Part shown: positions 33,394 to 44,439 of the stretch, in pieces
Layout of the letters: each line of letters starts with the position of its first letter
Position numbering within the stretch: the stretch's first letter is position 1
Source: Pyropia yezoensis
Lineage: Eukaryota; Rhodophyta; Bangiophyceae; Bangiales; Bangiaceae
Direction: 5' to 3'
Assembly: GCA_009829735.1 (NCBI GenBank)
Contig: CM020620.1
Location: 5,014,299 to 5,078,298 of the forward strand
Length of the DNA: 64,000 bases
Notes under the pieces: model-generated
Told to the model about the DNA's origin: nothing
What the model saw: only the letters and a program-made list of their open reading frames with translations
Database searches by the model: none
Made by a program: the position numbers and the translations under genes

Positions 33394-35340
33394 TGAGGCA
33401 AAAAACTTTCGCCCACGCGACACCCAATCTGGGTCGGTAAGCTAGGGTTGCCTCCCGCGTCGGGGAAGCCAGAACAAGTGCAAGTCGCACACGTACTATT
33501 ACTGTTGTGAGGCAAAACCCCAACTACCAAACAAGATAAAGACGGGTCGGTCAGCAGTTTCTTGATCGCAACAGGGAAGCGAGGCCAAGCCGCGCCGTCC
33601 CTCCCCTTTTTCCTCCAGGGTCCCCTCAGAATCTCGCCACTGAGAATCTTCGACCCCAGCGCCTGCCCACCGGGCTACACAAAAATGCACGGCGATAGAA
33701 ATGAAAAAAATCTGAAATCCGCGTTGGATGTACTATCAAGCAAAGTAACCCTGACTTAGGGAAATCCGAGATCAAATGCAAGCAGAGAAATGGGTCAGAC
33801 CAGCTGTCTTCCGCCCCTCGTGTGGCGCGCCCTGCCCCCTGCGTGGGGCCAGTTCTGCCACACACCGCTCTTCTCAGTTCCGACCGACCGGGTCGGCCCC
33901 GCGAGGGGGTTTGAGAACGCGTGTTGCGGTCGCCGGGGGCGCGACTCGCATTTCCCTGGCATGTCACGTTGACGTCGAGGTGGTCATGTTGACCGCTCCT
34001 CGCCTCAAGCTACATCCGAGTTGGGCCAGCGATGGAGCGCGTCTATGGGCGCCTACGGGAAAGGTTTCCTCATTGGGTCGGCTTCCCGTACCAGTTCAAG
34101 ACGGATCTGCTTGCCTTCCTCGACGAGAGGAAGTTGAAAGACTTGCAGCGGTTCAACAACATGTTGAACCGCGGGGGTACCACGGACGGCCCCGGCGACA
34201 TGCCGTCCTTCACGTGGGACGCAGTGGCAACTCGTCCTCCGTACCTTCGAACTTCGGACCCGCACGTCCAGCACTTTGTCGTGCGGATGGAGAAGGACAT
34301 CCGAGGAGGCCCCTACTTGGTGACCTCGTCTCAACTCAAGATGGCGTAACAGGCGCCGGCGACCAAGGAGTTGATGTACTCTAAGAAGCCCGAATGGTGG
34401 CCTCAAGTTGAGGTCCCCGATGGGCTCCCGGCACTGCTGCCTCGGCTGCTGGACCACTTTGGCTCCGTCATGTTGCCGGCTAGCCCATCCCACTATGTGC
34501 TCGCCATGCTGGCAGGACTGTGGCTCCTTGAGGTCATGTTTACGTGAGTGGCTTGCGTGCAGCGGCGCCGGATGTTGTATCACCTTCCGTCACGCCTGAT
34601 ACAAGGTTTCGAGTAACGTACCCCTCAGCTAGATGCTGTGGGGTGCCCGACGGGCCAGCTCATTCTACGTGAGAGGATCCTGAAGCTACGAAAGCTCATC
34701 GAATGGGAGAATATCGAGCACAGGTTGAGCCGATCTTCCTTCCCATGGGCTCAAAGACGACGGCACGCTTCGCCAGTTTCTTTGCGTAGGCAGTGAACTT
34801 CAAGACGCCTGCGTGGTACTCAAGGAAGGATTGGGTATTGGGGACTACCCGGGCGCCCCGAGGGTGGAGGGCCACTCTGCACCGCCTCCTAAAAAGGAAA
34901 CGGTCGTTGACGTAGCGACGCACCAAGAGTATACGGCGCAAGGCGCATTGGAGGCCCCATCTCGGGATCGTGGCTATCCTCGGGACCCGCCTATTCGGCG
35001 TCCCTCTCGTCTTCCTCCTGCTCCCGTACAGGAGCACGGAGGAATCCCGATCGGCGTCGCGGTCGAGTCTTCCACGCCTGTTTCACCCAACTTGGACCAT
35101 TCTACTCACCGTCTAGCCGAAGTTGGGGTTTCCGTCGACACCTCTGACTTCAGAGATGATGATCACCACGTAGGTGCGCACCAATTCGTGTCTGGCGGCA
35201 TCAGCCGCCACCCTCCAGGAGTCGGTGATAGCTCAATTTGAGGAGCGCGCTCGCGCCCTTGCAGCGTCGGCGAGATGTGAGTCGGTAGCTGGGATTATGA
35301 CGACCGAGATGGGTCGTATCGGCTCGCTAATGCACTTGTC
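33394..35340 (+). mobile_element. Truncated, old family A copy: LTR plus opposite-strand ORF region (fossil)
   Basis: A 469-base LTR copy (33394-33862, TGAGGCA to TGCCACA) is followed by sequence collinear with 42047 to about 43965 of the complete element. It includes relics of the opposite-strand protein (FTWDAVATRPPYL, GLGIGDYPGAP, VAVESSTPVSPNL). Homology stops near 35340 and no second LTR, gag or pol is found. It is broken in several places and clearly older than the complete copy. Its value is to show that the LTR and the extra ORF have travelled together. Confidence 0.75.
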
Positions 35341-35950
35341 AAGGTCACTTGGGCGGGCAAGTGTAAAGCCACTCGCGCTGCAACAGGGCTCCAAACGCCA
35401 GAGAGAGGCGCTGCCGCGGGCGGTAGCGAAAGCGCACTCGGCGGAGGGCGGCCAAAGCCGGGGCGGGCGTCCGGGGTTGGGGGATGAAAAACGACGAGCG
35501 CGACGTGCCGCAGAGGCGAGAGAAGCGGCGTGCGTACCGCCCCCCCCCGCCGCAACCCCCCGTTATCATGCTCGCTCGCTTTTCAGAGCCGCTTAATCGT
35601 CACAATCAGCTTGGGCGCGCACTTGCCGTGACGTGGCGCTTTGCGCTCGGGCGTTGCCGGCCACCTGGACAAATGGGAAAGTGCACCGCGCGTACAGCTC
35701 AAGGCATGACCGGACGTCAGCAGGTGACATGTGGAGCCTTCCGTCAACTAGTGAAGCGCAGCGCCTGGTCAATGGCAAAGAAGCGGTCATAACCGCGAGC
35801 GCTGCACGAGTTGGTCTACCTGTCCCGCAGGTTCTTGTCGGGCAGCTGGTCGCGCACGCAAAAAATGACGTCCTTGGCCCCCGCGAGACAGCCAGGCAGA
35901 GGCTCAAATGGCGAGTGGGGCAGTGGGCTCGGTCCGTACACTCCCCTCAG

Positions 35951-36220
35951 ACAGCATTCTGTAGAAGAGAAATAGGCGGTCCTTCGCCGACGCGCCCGAC
36001 TGGGGAGCCTTCCGTTCAAGCAGAGAAGCAGAACCTTGACCGGCGCAATCCAGTCGAGCAGCCTCGCGTACAATCACAAATGACGGACTGTGACCGAAGC
36101 TCCTCACTCGGGCAGCCTCCCGTCCAATCGAAGAAGGCTGTCGTTGTGGAGCGCGCTCCACTTGACCACAATTACGTACAAACAAAGACAGTGTTCCTTG
36201 TTGAGCGTGCCGGGCTCGGC
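35951..36220. repeat. 54-base degenerate tandem repeat, about five units (18 residues each)
   Basis: Units start at 35951, 36005, 36059, 36113 and 36167 at exact 54-base spacing. The core is CAGCCTCCCGTCCAATCGAA with heavy variation. The spacing is a multiple of three and both strands stay open, so a repeated peptide is possible. Confidence 0.7.
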
Positions 36221-36475
36221 GGCCGCCGCCAGGGCGCTTTCGCGCCACGTGAGGCCGCAACTCCGCCTGACTCGGCTATAAGGTGGTGCTGTGTACTTCA
36301 TTGGACACCAGTTGGTCCAGTCAAACCACAAACCTGATGTCGTTTGGGTCGCGTAGGCGCATCATCCCCCCGCGAAGAACGGGGACGACTCCTTCTGAAC
36401 CAGCCCCCTATGAGTAAGCGCGCAAACTCGTACATCAGGATGCGTCAAACTCGTGCGGGCCCCGCCAAGGTCTAC

Positions 36476-36500
36476 GACAAGGATGACAATCATCCTTGTC
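36476..36500. repeat. Perfect palindrome, 11-base arms and 3-base loop
   Basis: GACAAGGATGA, loop CAA, then its exact complement. Same geometry as 31432-31456 but unrelated sequence. Confidence 0.85.
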
Positions 36501-37760
36501 ATCGACTGCAGGGAAGCAACATGAACGAAGGTAAACCACTTCTGGTTCACGCCTGAGTCCACCGATGCCGACCCCTGCTTGAAATACGGAAGTGGGCAGT
36601 TGGCTCGACGAGACTTGAAAGCAAAGCGGCACTGCTGTCGATCCAATCATGGCCATCGGCAATTTGTGACTGCCGGTCGCGCTCCAGGCCAACACAAACG
36701 AGACGCGATCTTTCGCCTTCATGTCCCTGGTTTCGCGCGCCCGCCGCCGCATTCCAGCAGCTTGGGACACTATTTTATTTTTTTCGTTTGCACTGTTTAT
36801 CTATCCTTTCTTTGGAGGGTTCTTTCTTAATGATTGCCATGCACGTAGCGATTCGCCATTCGGCTTTGCTCGGTTGCTAGATCGGCAAGATGCTTCGCCC
36901 TTGCAAGCGACGCAGGGGCTCGCCATAGCCGTCCGACCGCCTTGCTCCCCATCGAACCTCTCGGCGATAGAAAGCTGTCTTCTTTGCTTAAACGGTAATA
37001 GCTGTCGCTCTCCGCTCTTGCGATCGGTCGGTCCCATTTCCTCGCTATTGACCACCAAGCATTCCACTGAAGGCATGTGTTGAAGACACCTCCTGTGCAT
37101 GGAATGCCAGATCGGACTCTCAAACTGCACGCAACGACAGCGTACACCCGATCCACACATCTGGTGAGAAGACTTGCCGCGCGTCCAGCGAGGATGGCCA
37201 GTGTGTCGCGTCGGCAGATCGCCACGCTTGTTGCCATTCAACGTGTGCTCTTCTTAACTGCGTTTGCGTTTCTAGATCTGGGCGGCTCTGTGATAAAGCT
37301 CAGCTTAGATGTGTGCGGATGGCCTGGTGTGCCGGTCTCTTTGTGCTCCTGTCATGGGCCCGACGCGTGTTCGGACTCTTCTGGAAGATGGATGCCTGTG
37401 CAATAGTCGTGGTAATGTTCCAAAGAGACGGCATCGGGGTTGGCAGACGATTGATGATCTGCCCAAGAACAAATGGCGGGTGTTCATGAAAACGAACCGC
37501 TCGACATAAGCGCATCTTGATGAGCTGCTCGCTGCTCAATGAGGCGCGACCCCTCCTCTTCGCCGGCTTCACGCTGCCGTCCTCCAAGAAGTGCAGCAAA
37601 AGATCGCGCTCTTTCTGCTGGCTTAAATGGCAATGGGGCATGTGATTTTTTTTTTGTGACCTTCGCGTGCGTCCGAGGAGTACCTGAGTGCTTTTTTTGC
37701 TTGCTGTTAGGTCCGGGTTTTTTACCTTTTTATTGTGTAGCTGTCGTGTGTGTGGCGAAC

Positions 37761-38439
37761 ATGGTTGACATCAACCCCGAGTCGGTCGTGAGAGTCACCA
37801 GCAGTTTGATCCGCCGCGTGAGGCGCCTGCCCGAGACTCACATGATGTGACTTGACCCTGGGCAGCGACAGCAGCTGGCCGACTACGCGTGGAGAAAATT
37901 TGGGTTTCGCGGCAGCATTGGCTCAGTAGATGTTACACCCATACCTCTGGCATACGCCCCAAGCTATCCGCCGTGGACGTTATTGGACCGGCACGTAACG
38001 ACCGACCACGACCGGAATATGAAGTCCCCAGCACTAGGGTTTATGAGGACGGCCTGCGACGCCGAGGTACATCGGCACGCAGAATGGGAGCGTGGTCCGC
38101 AGCTCTAATTCGCGTTTGAGGCACCTGCTCGGCGACAAAGGCATGCACCGAACGGCATATGTGATCTGTCCATGCATGGGGGAAGCGGCCAAGACGACAG
38201 AACATGTCAAGTTCAACTTGCAGTTGTCTCGGCTGCGCGTCACCGCAGAACATGTTATTGACCTGCTGAAGGATATACAGGAGAGCCTGAAGATGCTCAA
38301 TGCCCCAGTCGCTAGTGAGAAGGACCGCACGATGGTTGTGGCGTGTCTTATCTCTTTCTCAGCGCTGCACACTGTGTACTTGACCTGTGAGGACGTCAAG
38401 CCGCTCATCTGCTCCCCCTCAGCCAAAACTTCCACCTGA
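37761..38439 (+). pseudogene. PIF/Harbinger (HARBI1-like) transposase relic
   Basis: A plus frame starting MVDINPESVVRVTSSLIRRV passes one in-frame TGA (37848-37850) and continues with RQQLADYAWRKFGFRGSIGS then VDVTPIPLAYAPSYPPW, which matches the first DDE strand of Harbinger nucleases (F.G.IG.iDgThI). After a stop near 38107 a second frame (38092-38439) gives LSRLRVTAEHVIDLLKD then RTMVVACLISFSALH, the conserved RxxxExxxxxLK C-terminal region. The middle of the catalytic domain is missing. It is a dead transposase. The relatives would excise and insert DNA with 3-base duplications, as seen for the MITE at 32497-33156. Confidence 0.65.
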
Positions 38440-41400
38440 TCTGTCGTCTGCCCCCGGCCGCCACACGCTCGCCTCCCCCAAAATTGCTTGCAGCTCCTCG
38501 GCGAGCTACCGACCCTCCTGCATCAGCCAATCCCCCCCCCTTCCCCAGCCATCTTTTCCCCCGTGTGAGCGGCCCATCCCTTTCTACCTCCCTTGTCGCC
38601 GCGCCTCGCAGCGCTCCCAGGGCCCCGGCCCTTTCACCTAGCCCGTCAGGGCCTCCAAAGGCGCATACGCGATTCAAGAGCCCGTCTGATGACATCGCAG
38701 CGTACAAACGCTTAAGAATGTCCAGGGCTTTGAGCTTGGCTGGGCTCCGAGCCTGCTACAGCCCAGCAGAAGCACGCTCCTGGTCTACCAAAATCCTGCT
38801 TAGGGTAGCAGCACTCTCTCGGTCTTCTCGGCGCTGGTCGAGCTTGAACTGGCTCTAAGTTAAGTCATCCGTCACCTGTGTCTGCACGAGCGCGAACTGG
38901 TGGGAAGTCTCGACCGCGCTGGGTTGAGCCGCGTTGGAAAACACCACTGCCTCTCGCTTGCGCTTGACGGCATCGCTGCTACCAAGTGCGGGCAGCGCGT
39001 ACTTGTCTGCTCATGACAGTAGGCTCGAGCGAGCACAACACAGGCGCTCTTCGATTATAGCACGCGCGAGCGGCTCGCGTGCTTTATAATGTTGCAATGC
39101 CGTCCACGCCCCCGGCTGGTCAGAGCGATCGAAAAACAAACTGAAAGTAGATACACATTTGCATGCGTGCAGTCGAACGGACAAAGATTAACGGTCCGCA
39201 CGCCGTGACGAGGTACATCGCGGTAATATTCCTCTTCAGGCGCTCACGTTTGCGTTTCCACCGGGCCGACAATGGCCTCTTGCGTGACGGTCGAGCATTC
39301 TTAGCAGAAGCTGATTCGTCACGGGCTTTCAACTCACGGCAACGCGAACGCTCTGCTCAAACGTTGTCCCTTGAACGGATTCGCGTGCTCCACGGCGACG
39401 GAATGTGATGATGCGACTGCTGTCACGACCAATCATGGCAAATCTGTTGTCGTCAGACTGGATCTGCGCCCGCGGCGATGGCGGTCGCGGGGCCAGCTCA
39501 TCAGAAAGGCTCAAGCGGAAGCAGTGGGAGTCCTGAGATGCTTGCCGCCAGCGAGCGGGGCTGTGCCAGCAGGGATGCAGACCGCATCCCCCCCCCCTCA
39601 ACCTGTACCGGGTCGGAATCCGGACCCGCTGGGGGTGGTACAGGCCACTACGGTTGCTGCTCCTTTCGCGGTTCGCCCGCTTACTATCGTTGGGAGAGGG
39701 GCAGGCGCGCGGGCTCCAGCCTTCACCAAGCACGGAAAAGTGCTAGTAACCCACCTGTTGTGCACCAGAGCTGGCGCCTGGTGTCGTGTTATTCCGAGGC
39801 CTAATGTCACGTCGATTGCAGCACGACCGCGCCATCCTTGACAGGGTCTTGGTTGGTTGTCGCCGGCTTGTTCAACAGCGACGACGAATTCACGGTCCCT
39901 GACGATTGCGCTGGACGTGACCTGGAACCAAATATTCACCCACACGATCGAGCGGGACTTTCCTTCAAAGCAAAGTGGTATGAGGTATGTGGCGCTTTCT
40001 ACACTCCTTTTCAACCCATACTCCCTCTCGGGTGTCAACACGAACCACTCTCCAGAGAGCCACTCGACTGGTGCTCTTCGAACCGTCAGTACTAAAACTG
40101 AGTCTGACCATGCTCGTGGCCGTCTGCCCCTCTCAATGTGCCACAGATCTGCAATGTTTCTTGGCGAGCGTACAAGAAATACTCCGCTTCAGAGAAGAAT
40201 GACGCCGCTCGACGGGGTAGCATGTAGGATGGGGCCACCATGCCAGACTGACTCTTTGCACTGTTTCACAACCCCAGCTTTGTGTCTGAGCTTTCCAATT
40301 CAAAGGCTGGTACGGCGGGTGGAGATGGTGATAAGGCTCCCGAAGTCTACAGCGGCTCTCGGGCCATGGCTGCGAGGAGGGGAAAGTATAAGCGAGACCC
40401 TGGGCAGGAGACCTCCCAGGAGCTTGTCGAAAGTTCGGCTTGTATGGCGGCCACTCCCGATGAACACACTTTTTATTCGTACCAGGTGTCTCTGGCAGGC
40501 ACCCTGAAGAACCTGTGCAACTGCCAGGCGGCATCCTCAGGAATCGCGATGGTTGAAATGCAGCTATAGGAGGCTTTTTCGACGCGGAGCCCTGATCATA
40601 TGTTGGGTGCGCGGGGCGAGACCGGCCAGCCTTCCGACCATAGCTACGTCGCTGGGAGATTGGGATCTGATGTGGGTCACTGCCTGAGTCAGGTGACTCC
40701 GCTGGTCCTGTAGAGTTAGTACTAGCGACGCCTTCCTCGAGTTGTGATCAGCGACAAAAGGGACGTCAGTAGCCTCGGGCTGCTCTGCCTGAGAGTTTCG
40801 CGCACTGCGGCCTTCGTCGCCTCGACCGCCATCTGCGTTGGTAGGGAAGCAAGCGGGGCCGTGAGGCGGGGAGCGATGTACGCCCCTGCGGACGACCCCT
40901 GGAGCGGTGCTGTGCCACTAAGTCACCGCCCCGGAGACATATGAGCCGCCTCTCTCGCTCTGTTCCCAATCCACCCCATGTCTGCTAGCCCTTCCCTCCG
41001 CGTGGCACAAGGGTGAGAACAGTTTTTGCTTCAGGATCCGTCGAGCTGAGGCCGGCGATGGCGGGCCGCCCAGGCCAGCCGCGTGCCACCCCACTCCCTC
41101 TCTGGCCCACCAACACCCCATCACATTGTGCGCCACTCCCCCCTCGCGGCTCTCTGCAGGACAGTCTCTGGATCATGCTTAGAGGAGGGGCGCATCGATG
41201 GGCGCTGTGAGAGAAACCACGGGGGGAACAAGATCCCTTCGCGCAGCATGGACTGTCCCTCCTTCTGAGCAGACAGGCGCCCCACAGCAGTCCTTCTACT
41301 CCATCCCCACCCCACAGGTTCTGCCGCTTTTTTGTTGCCACGACTCCTCTTCTATACGCTTCTTCTTCTTCTCGCACTGGTTCGCTCTGGCGACCTCGTA

Positions 41401-41572
41401 GCCGCGCGCAGCCGCAAGTGCACTGGTGCGCCTCCAGCCAGTCGAACCCGGCGAGGAGGCCCAGGAGACTGGGACGCAGGAGGTACACCGGGCTGAACGC
41501 ACTCCGCTTGCCACGCGGCCCCCCTCCTGGCGACGTGCTCCTAAGGACCGATACTTTTATCTCGACCGCGTG
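38440..41572. other. 3.1 kb without an assignable gene
   Basis: Frames of up to 216 codons occur (39857-40507 plus; 40985-41488 minus) but show no motif. A plus frame at 40282-40569 (GKYKRDPGQETSQELVESSA) looks protein-like but is unrecognised. Composition is intermediate, as in the other debris regions. The segment ends at the insertion point of the chromovirus; the target continues at 50960. Confidence 0.4.
39054..39090. repeat. Imperfect hairpin, 17-base arms
   Basis: ATTATAGCACGCGCGAG, CGG, CTCGCGTGCTTTATAAT: inverted arms with small mismatches in otherwise featureless DNA. Confidence 0.6.
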
Positions 41573-41577
41573 CTACC
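41573..41577 (+). other. Target-site duplication CTACC (left) of the chromovirus
   Basis: CTACC immediately precedes the left LTR and recurs at 50955-50959 immediately after the right LTR. Confidence 0.9.
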
Positions 41578-42046
41578 TGTGGCAAAAACCACAAGCACAC
41601 ACGGCACCCAAGTCGGGGCGGTGTGCTAGGGCTGCCTCCCGTGTCGGGGGAACCGGAAGAAGTGCAAGTCGCACACACTCTGTCCCTGTTGTGGGGCAAA
41701 CCCCCCACGGACAAACAAGAGGATGGTGCGTGGTCCAACAGTTTTTTGGTCGGGACGGGGACGCAGGGCCAAGCCCCGCTGTCCCTCCCCTTATCCCCCC
41801 AGGGTCCACTCAGAATCTCGCCACTCAGAATCTCCCACCCCAGCACCTGCCCACCGGGCCACACGAAAATTCAAGACGATAAATGCAGAAAACCCTCAAA
41901 TCCAAGTTGGATTTACTACTAAGCTAACTATCCCAAACTTAGGGAATATGGACCCAAATGCAGGGGGAGGAACGGATCAGGCTAGTGGCCTGCCGCCCCT
42001 TGCATGGCACGTGTTGCCCCCCTACCTGGGGGTCAATACTGCCACA
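41578..42046 (-). repeat. 3' LTR of the chromovirus
   Basis: 469 bases, matching the copy at 50486-50954 throughout as far as I can read. Confidence 0.92.
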
Positions 42047-42059
42047 CTCCCCTCTCCTC
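42047..42059 (-). promoter_or_regulatory. Polypurine tract of the chromovirus
   Basis: On the minus strand GAGGAGAGGGGAG abuts the 3' LTR, the expected plus-strand-synthesis primer. It fixes the element's orientation. Confidence 0.85.
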
Positions 42060-42384
42060 AGTTCCGACCGACCCGGTCGGCCCTGTGAGGGGGTGCGTAA
42101 ACGCACGTCTCGGCGTTGGGGGCGCGACTTGCTGTCCCCCATCGAGGACGTAACACGGATGTGGAGGCGGTCACGTTGACCGCCCCTCTCCTCAAGCTTG
42201 CCCACTCGGCAGCTTGCTCTCCTCAGTTCACACTTCACCATCACCACCACCTCCCCTTCACCTTCCACTGGGCCGCCCCACGCTGGGGAGGCCACCCGTA
42301 TACCCACGATCCGAGTCCCCCTCAACTCGAGGCGGGTCTCGTGCTGCGATAGCCAGAGCGTCTCTCCCCAACTTGGGGAGAGCC

Positions 42385-44328
42385 ATGGCGACTCCGGGAG
42401 TGGAGACGGACTCTCTTGACGAGCGCATGGAGGACACCTCCTACGGTGCAGCACCCGCCGGAACTTCCGGCGGGGGCTCCGCGATCGCTCCGGGGGATGG
42501 GACTCCCGCGTCACCCGGCTTTGGGTTGACGGCGGGATCTCCCCCGGAGGCGGGACAAGTTGTCCCACGTGAGGCCTTGGGGCGGTGGTTTTACCCCGCT
42601 TGGCCTCTTTATGAGGAGGGGTTGACTGTTCTTCGCTGTGGCCGACTTGGCGCAGCGATGGGTCGGGTATGGGACCGCCTACGGGAGAAGTATCCCCGTA
42701 GGGTCGGGTTCCCGGCCGGCTTCAGGACGGACCAGTTTGCCTTCCTGGACGACGAGGAGGTTGAAGACGTCCAACGTGCCAAGGCCATGGTGGACCGTGG
42801 GGGAACTATCCCGGGTCCCAGCGACTTGCCGACCTTCACGTGGGACGCTGTGGCAACTCGCCCACCGTACCTCCACGAGGCCGATCCGCACACTCATCAC
42901 TTTGATGTGCGGATGGAGAAAGACTTCCGGCGAGGTCCCTACTTGGTGACCTCGGCTCAACTTGAGTTTCCTCAACAGTCTGCTGCCAGTAAGGAGCAGT
43001 ACTATCCGAAGAAGCCCGAGTGGTGGCCTCAAGTTGAGGTCCCCTACGGGTTCCCGGCGTTGTTGCCCCGGTTGCTTGACCACTTCGGCTCCGTCATGTT
43101 GACGGCTGCCCCTGATCACCTGGTGTGGGCCATGTTGGCCACCCAGTGGCTCCTCGAGGTCATGTCGACCTGGGTGTCTTGTGTTCAGCGGCGGGGGATG
43201 CTCTGACATCTCCCCCTCCGGCTCATCCAGGGTTTGGAACAGCTCACCCCTCAGCTAGTTGCTGAGGGGTGCTCATCAGGACAACTCACTCTACTTGAGG
43301 AGATGCTCCGGCTCCATAGGTTTATCGAGTGGGAGAGCACTGAGCACAAGTTGCGCCGCCCCACTCGTGGGCCCAAGGACGATGGCGCACTTCGCCAGTT
43401 CGTGTGGGTCGCTCGTGAACTTCACGACGGCCGTGTGGTCCTACGAGAGGGGTTGGGCATCGGGGACTACCCGTATGCCCCGGGGGTGGATCGCCACACT
43501 GCGCCACCCCCGGACAAGCCCATAGTTATGGCCGTGCCGTCCTATGATGACCACATGACTCAACCTACTGCGGGAGCCCCAAGTCGGGGTCGCAGTTACA
43601 CCCGGGTACCGCCACCTCGGCGGGCCCCTCCGCTTCCTCCGGTTCCTTTCCAACCTCACGGGAACATCCCGATCAGCGTGGCCGTGGAGTCTTCCACCCC
43701 GGTGTCCCCCAACTTGGGGGCCACCCTCCTGACGGTATACCCCAAGTTGGTGTTGCCGCCCACGCCTCTAACCTCAGAGATGATGATCACCACGTTGGTG
43801 CGCACCATTTCCTGGTTGGCCGCGTCGACCGCAACCCTACAGAGTTTCGAGACTCCTCAACTTGAGGAGCGCGTTCGTACTGCAGTAGCGACCGCGAGTT
43901 GCGAGTCGGTGGCGGAGTTTATGACAGCCGAGTTGGCTCGTATTGGGGCTATTATGCCCCAGCCAGCCCCACTTGGGCGTGGCAAACGTCGCGCGAGCCG
44001 GGCATACTCGCCTCCTCGCCGTCGTCGCCGACACTCTCGGCGCTCTCCCTCCGTGTCGGAAGACGAGTTGTCTTACTCCGTCTCGGAGTCCTCTACCCCG
44101 TCGGAGACGGAGTCTGTCCAGCGTCTGCGTCGCAAACTTGCGCGCAAGACCAGGCAGAAGAGTGGCCACGGTCGGCGCCACTTGCGCGACCGTGAGGGGC
44201 GCGACGGTTCCGACTTGGAGCCGCCGCCCCCTCCAACGAGTGGAGACCGTTATCGGCGTGGGTCTCGCCGCTCGCCTCCACGGGAGGGCGAGGGCCGTGG
44301 AGTGGGAGAGTCTAGCATGCGTGCCTAG
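42385..44328 (+). CDS. Opposite-strand ORF of the chromovirus (about one break)
   Basis: A plus-strand reading frame of about 1.9 kb located between pol and the 3' LTR, opposite in direction to gag-pol. It starts MATPGVETDSLDERMEDTSY. The first part is rich in aromatic residues (FYPAWPLYEEGLTVLRCGRL, FTWDAVATRPPYLHEADP, GFPALLPRLLDHFGSVML). The second part has a Pro-rich linker and a long Arg/Ser-rich basic C-terminus (RRRRRHSRRSPSVSEDE) like splicing-factor RS domains or a nuclear-targeting nucleic-acid-binding tail. No known domain is recognised. An old second copy at 33394-35340 has the same region next to the same LTR, so it is a family trait, not a later insertion. A promoter in the 3' LTR reading inward would be needed. 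Function unknown. Confidence 0.75.
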
Positions 44329-44439
44329 TTGGCAGCTGCCTTTGTTGTGAGAGTGTGAGGGTTAGGGCTGTAGTTAAAAGCCACTCTGCGTACCACTTCG
44401 ACTTGAAGCACTCTCGTGGCACTGTTGCTCGGCCTTCCC

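Larger units (their letters stand above)
35341..37760. other. 2.4 kb without an assignable gene, containing a coding-like minisatellite
   Basis: A plus frame at 35633-36337 (234 codons) runs through the 54-base repeats; a minus frame at 35904-36260 does too (EAARLDCAGQGSAS, LLERKAPQSGASAK). Neither has a recognised domain. The remainder to 37760 is short frames. Confidence 0.4.

Noticed and set aside
41541-41922. About 100-codon frames repeated at 41541-41922, 50428-50830 and 53205-53670
   Set aside because: They are the same LTR translated; no independent gene.
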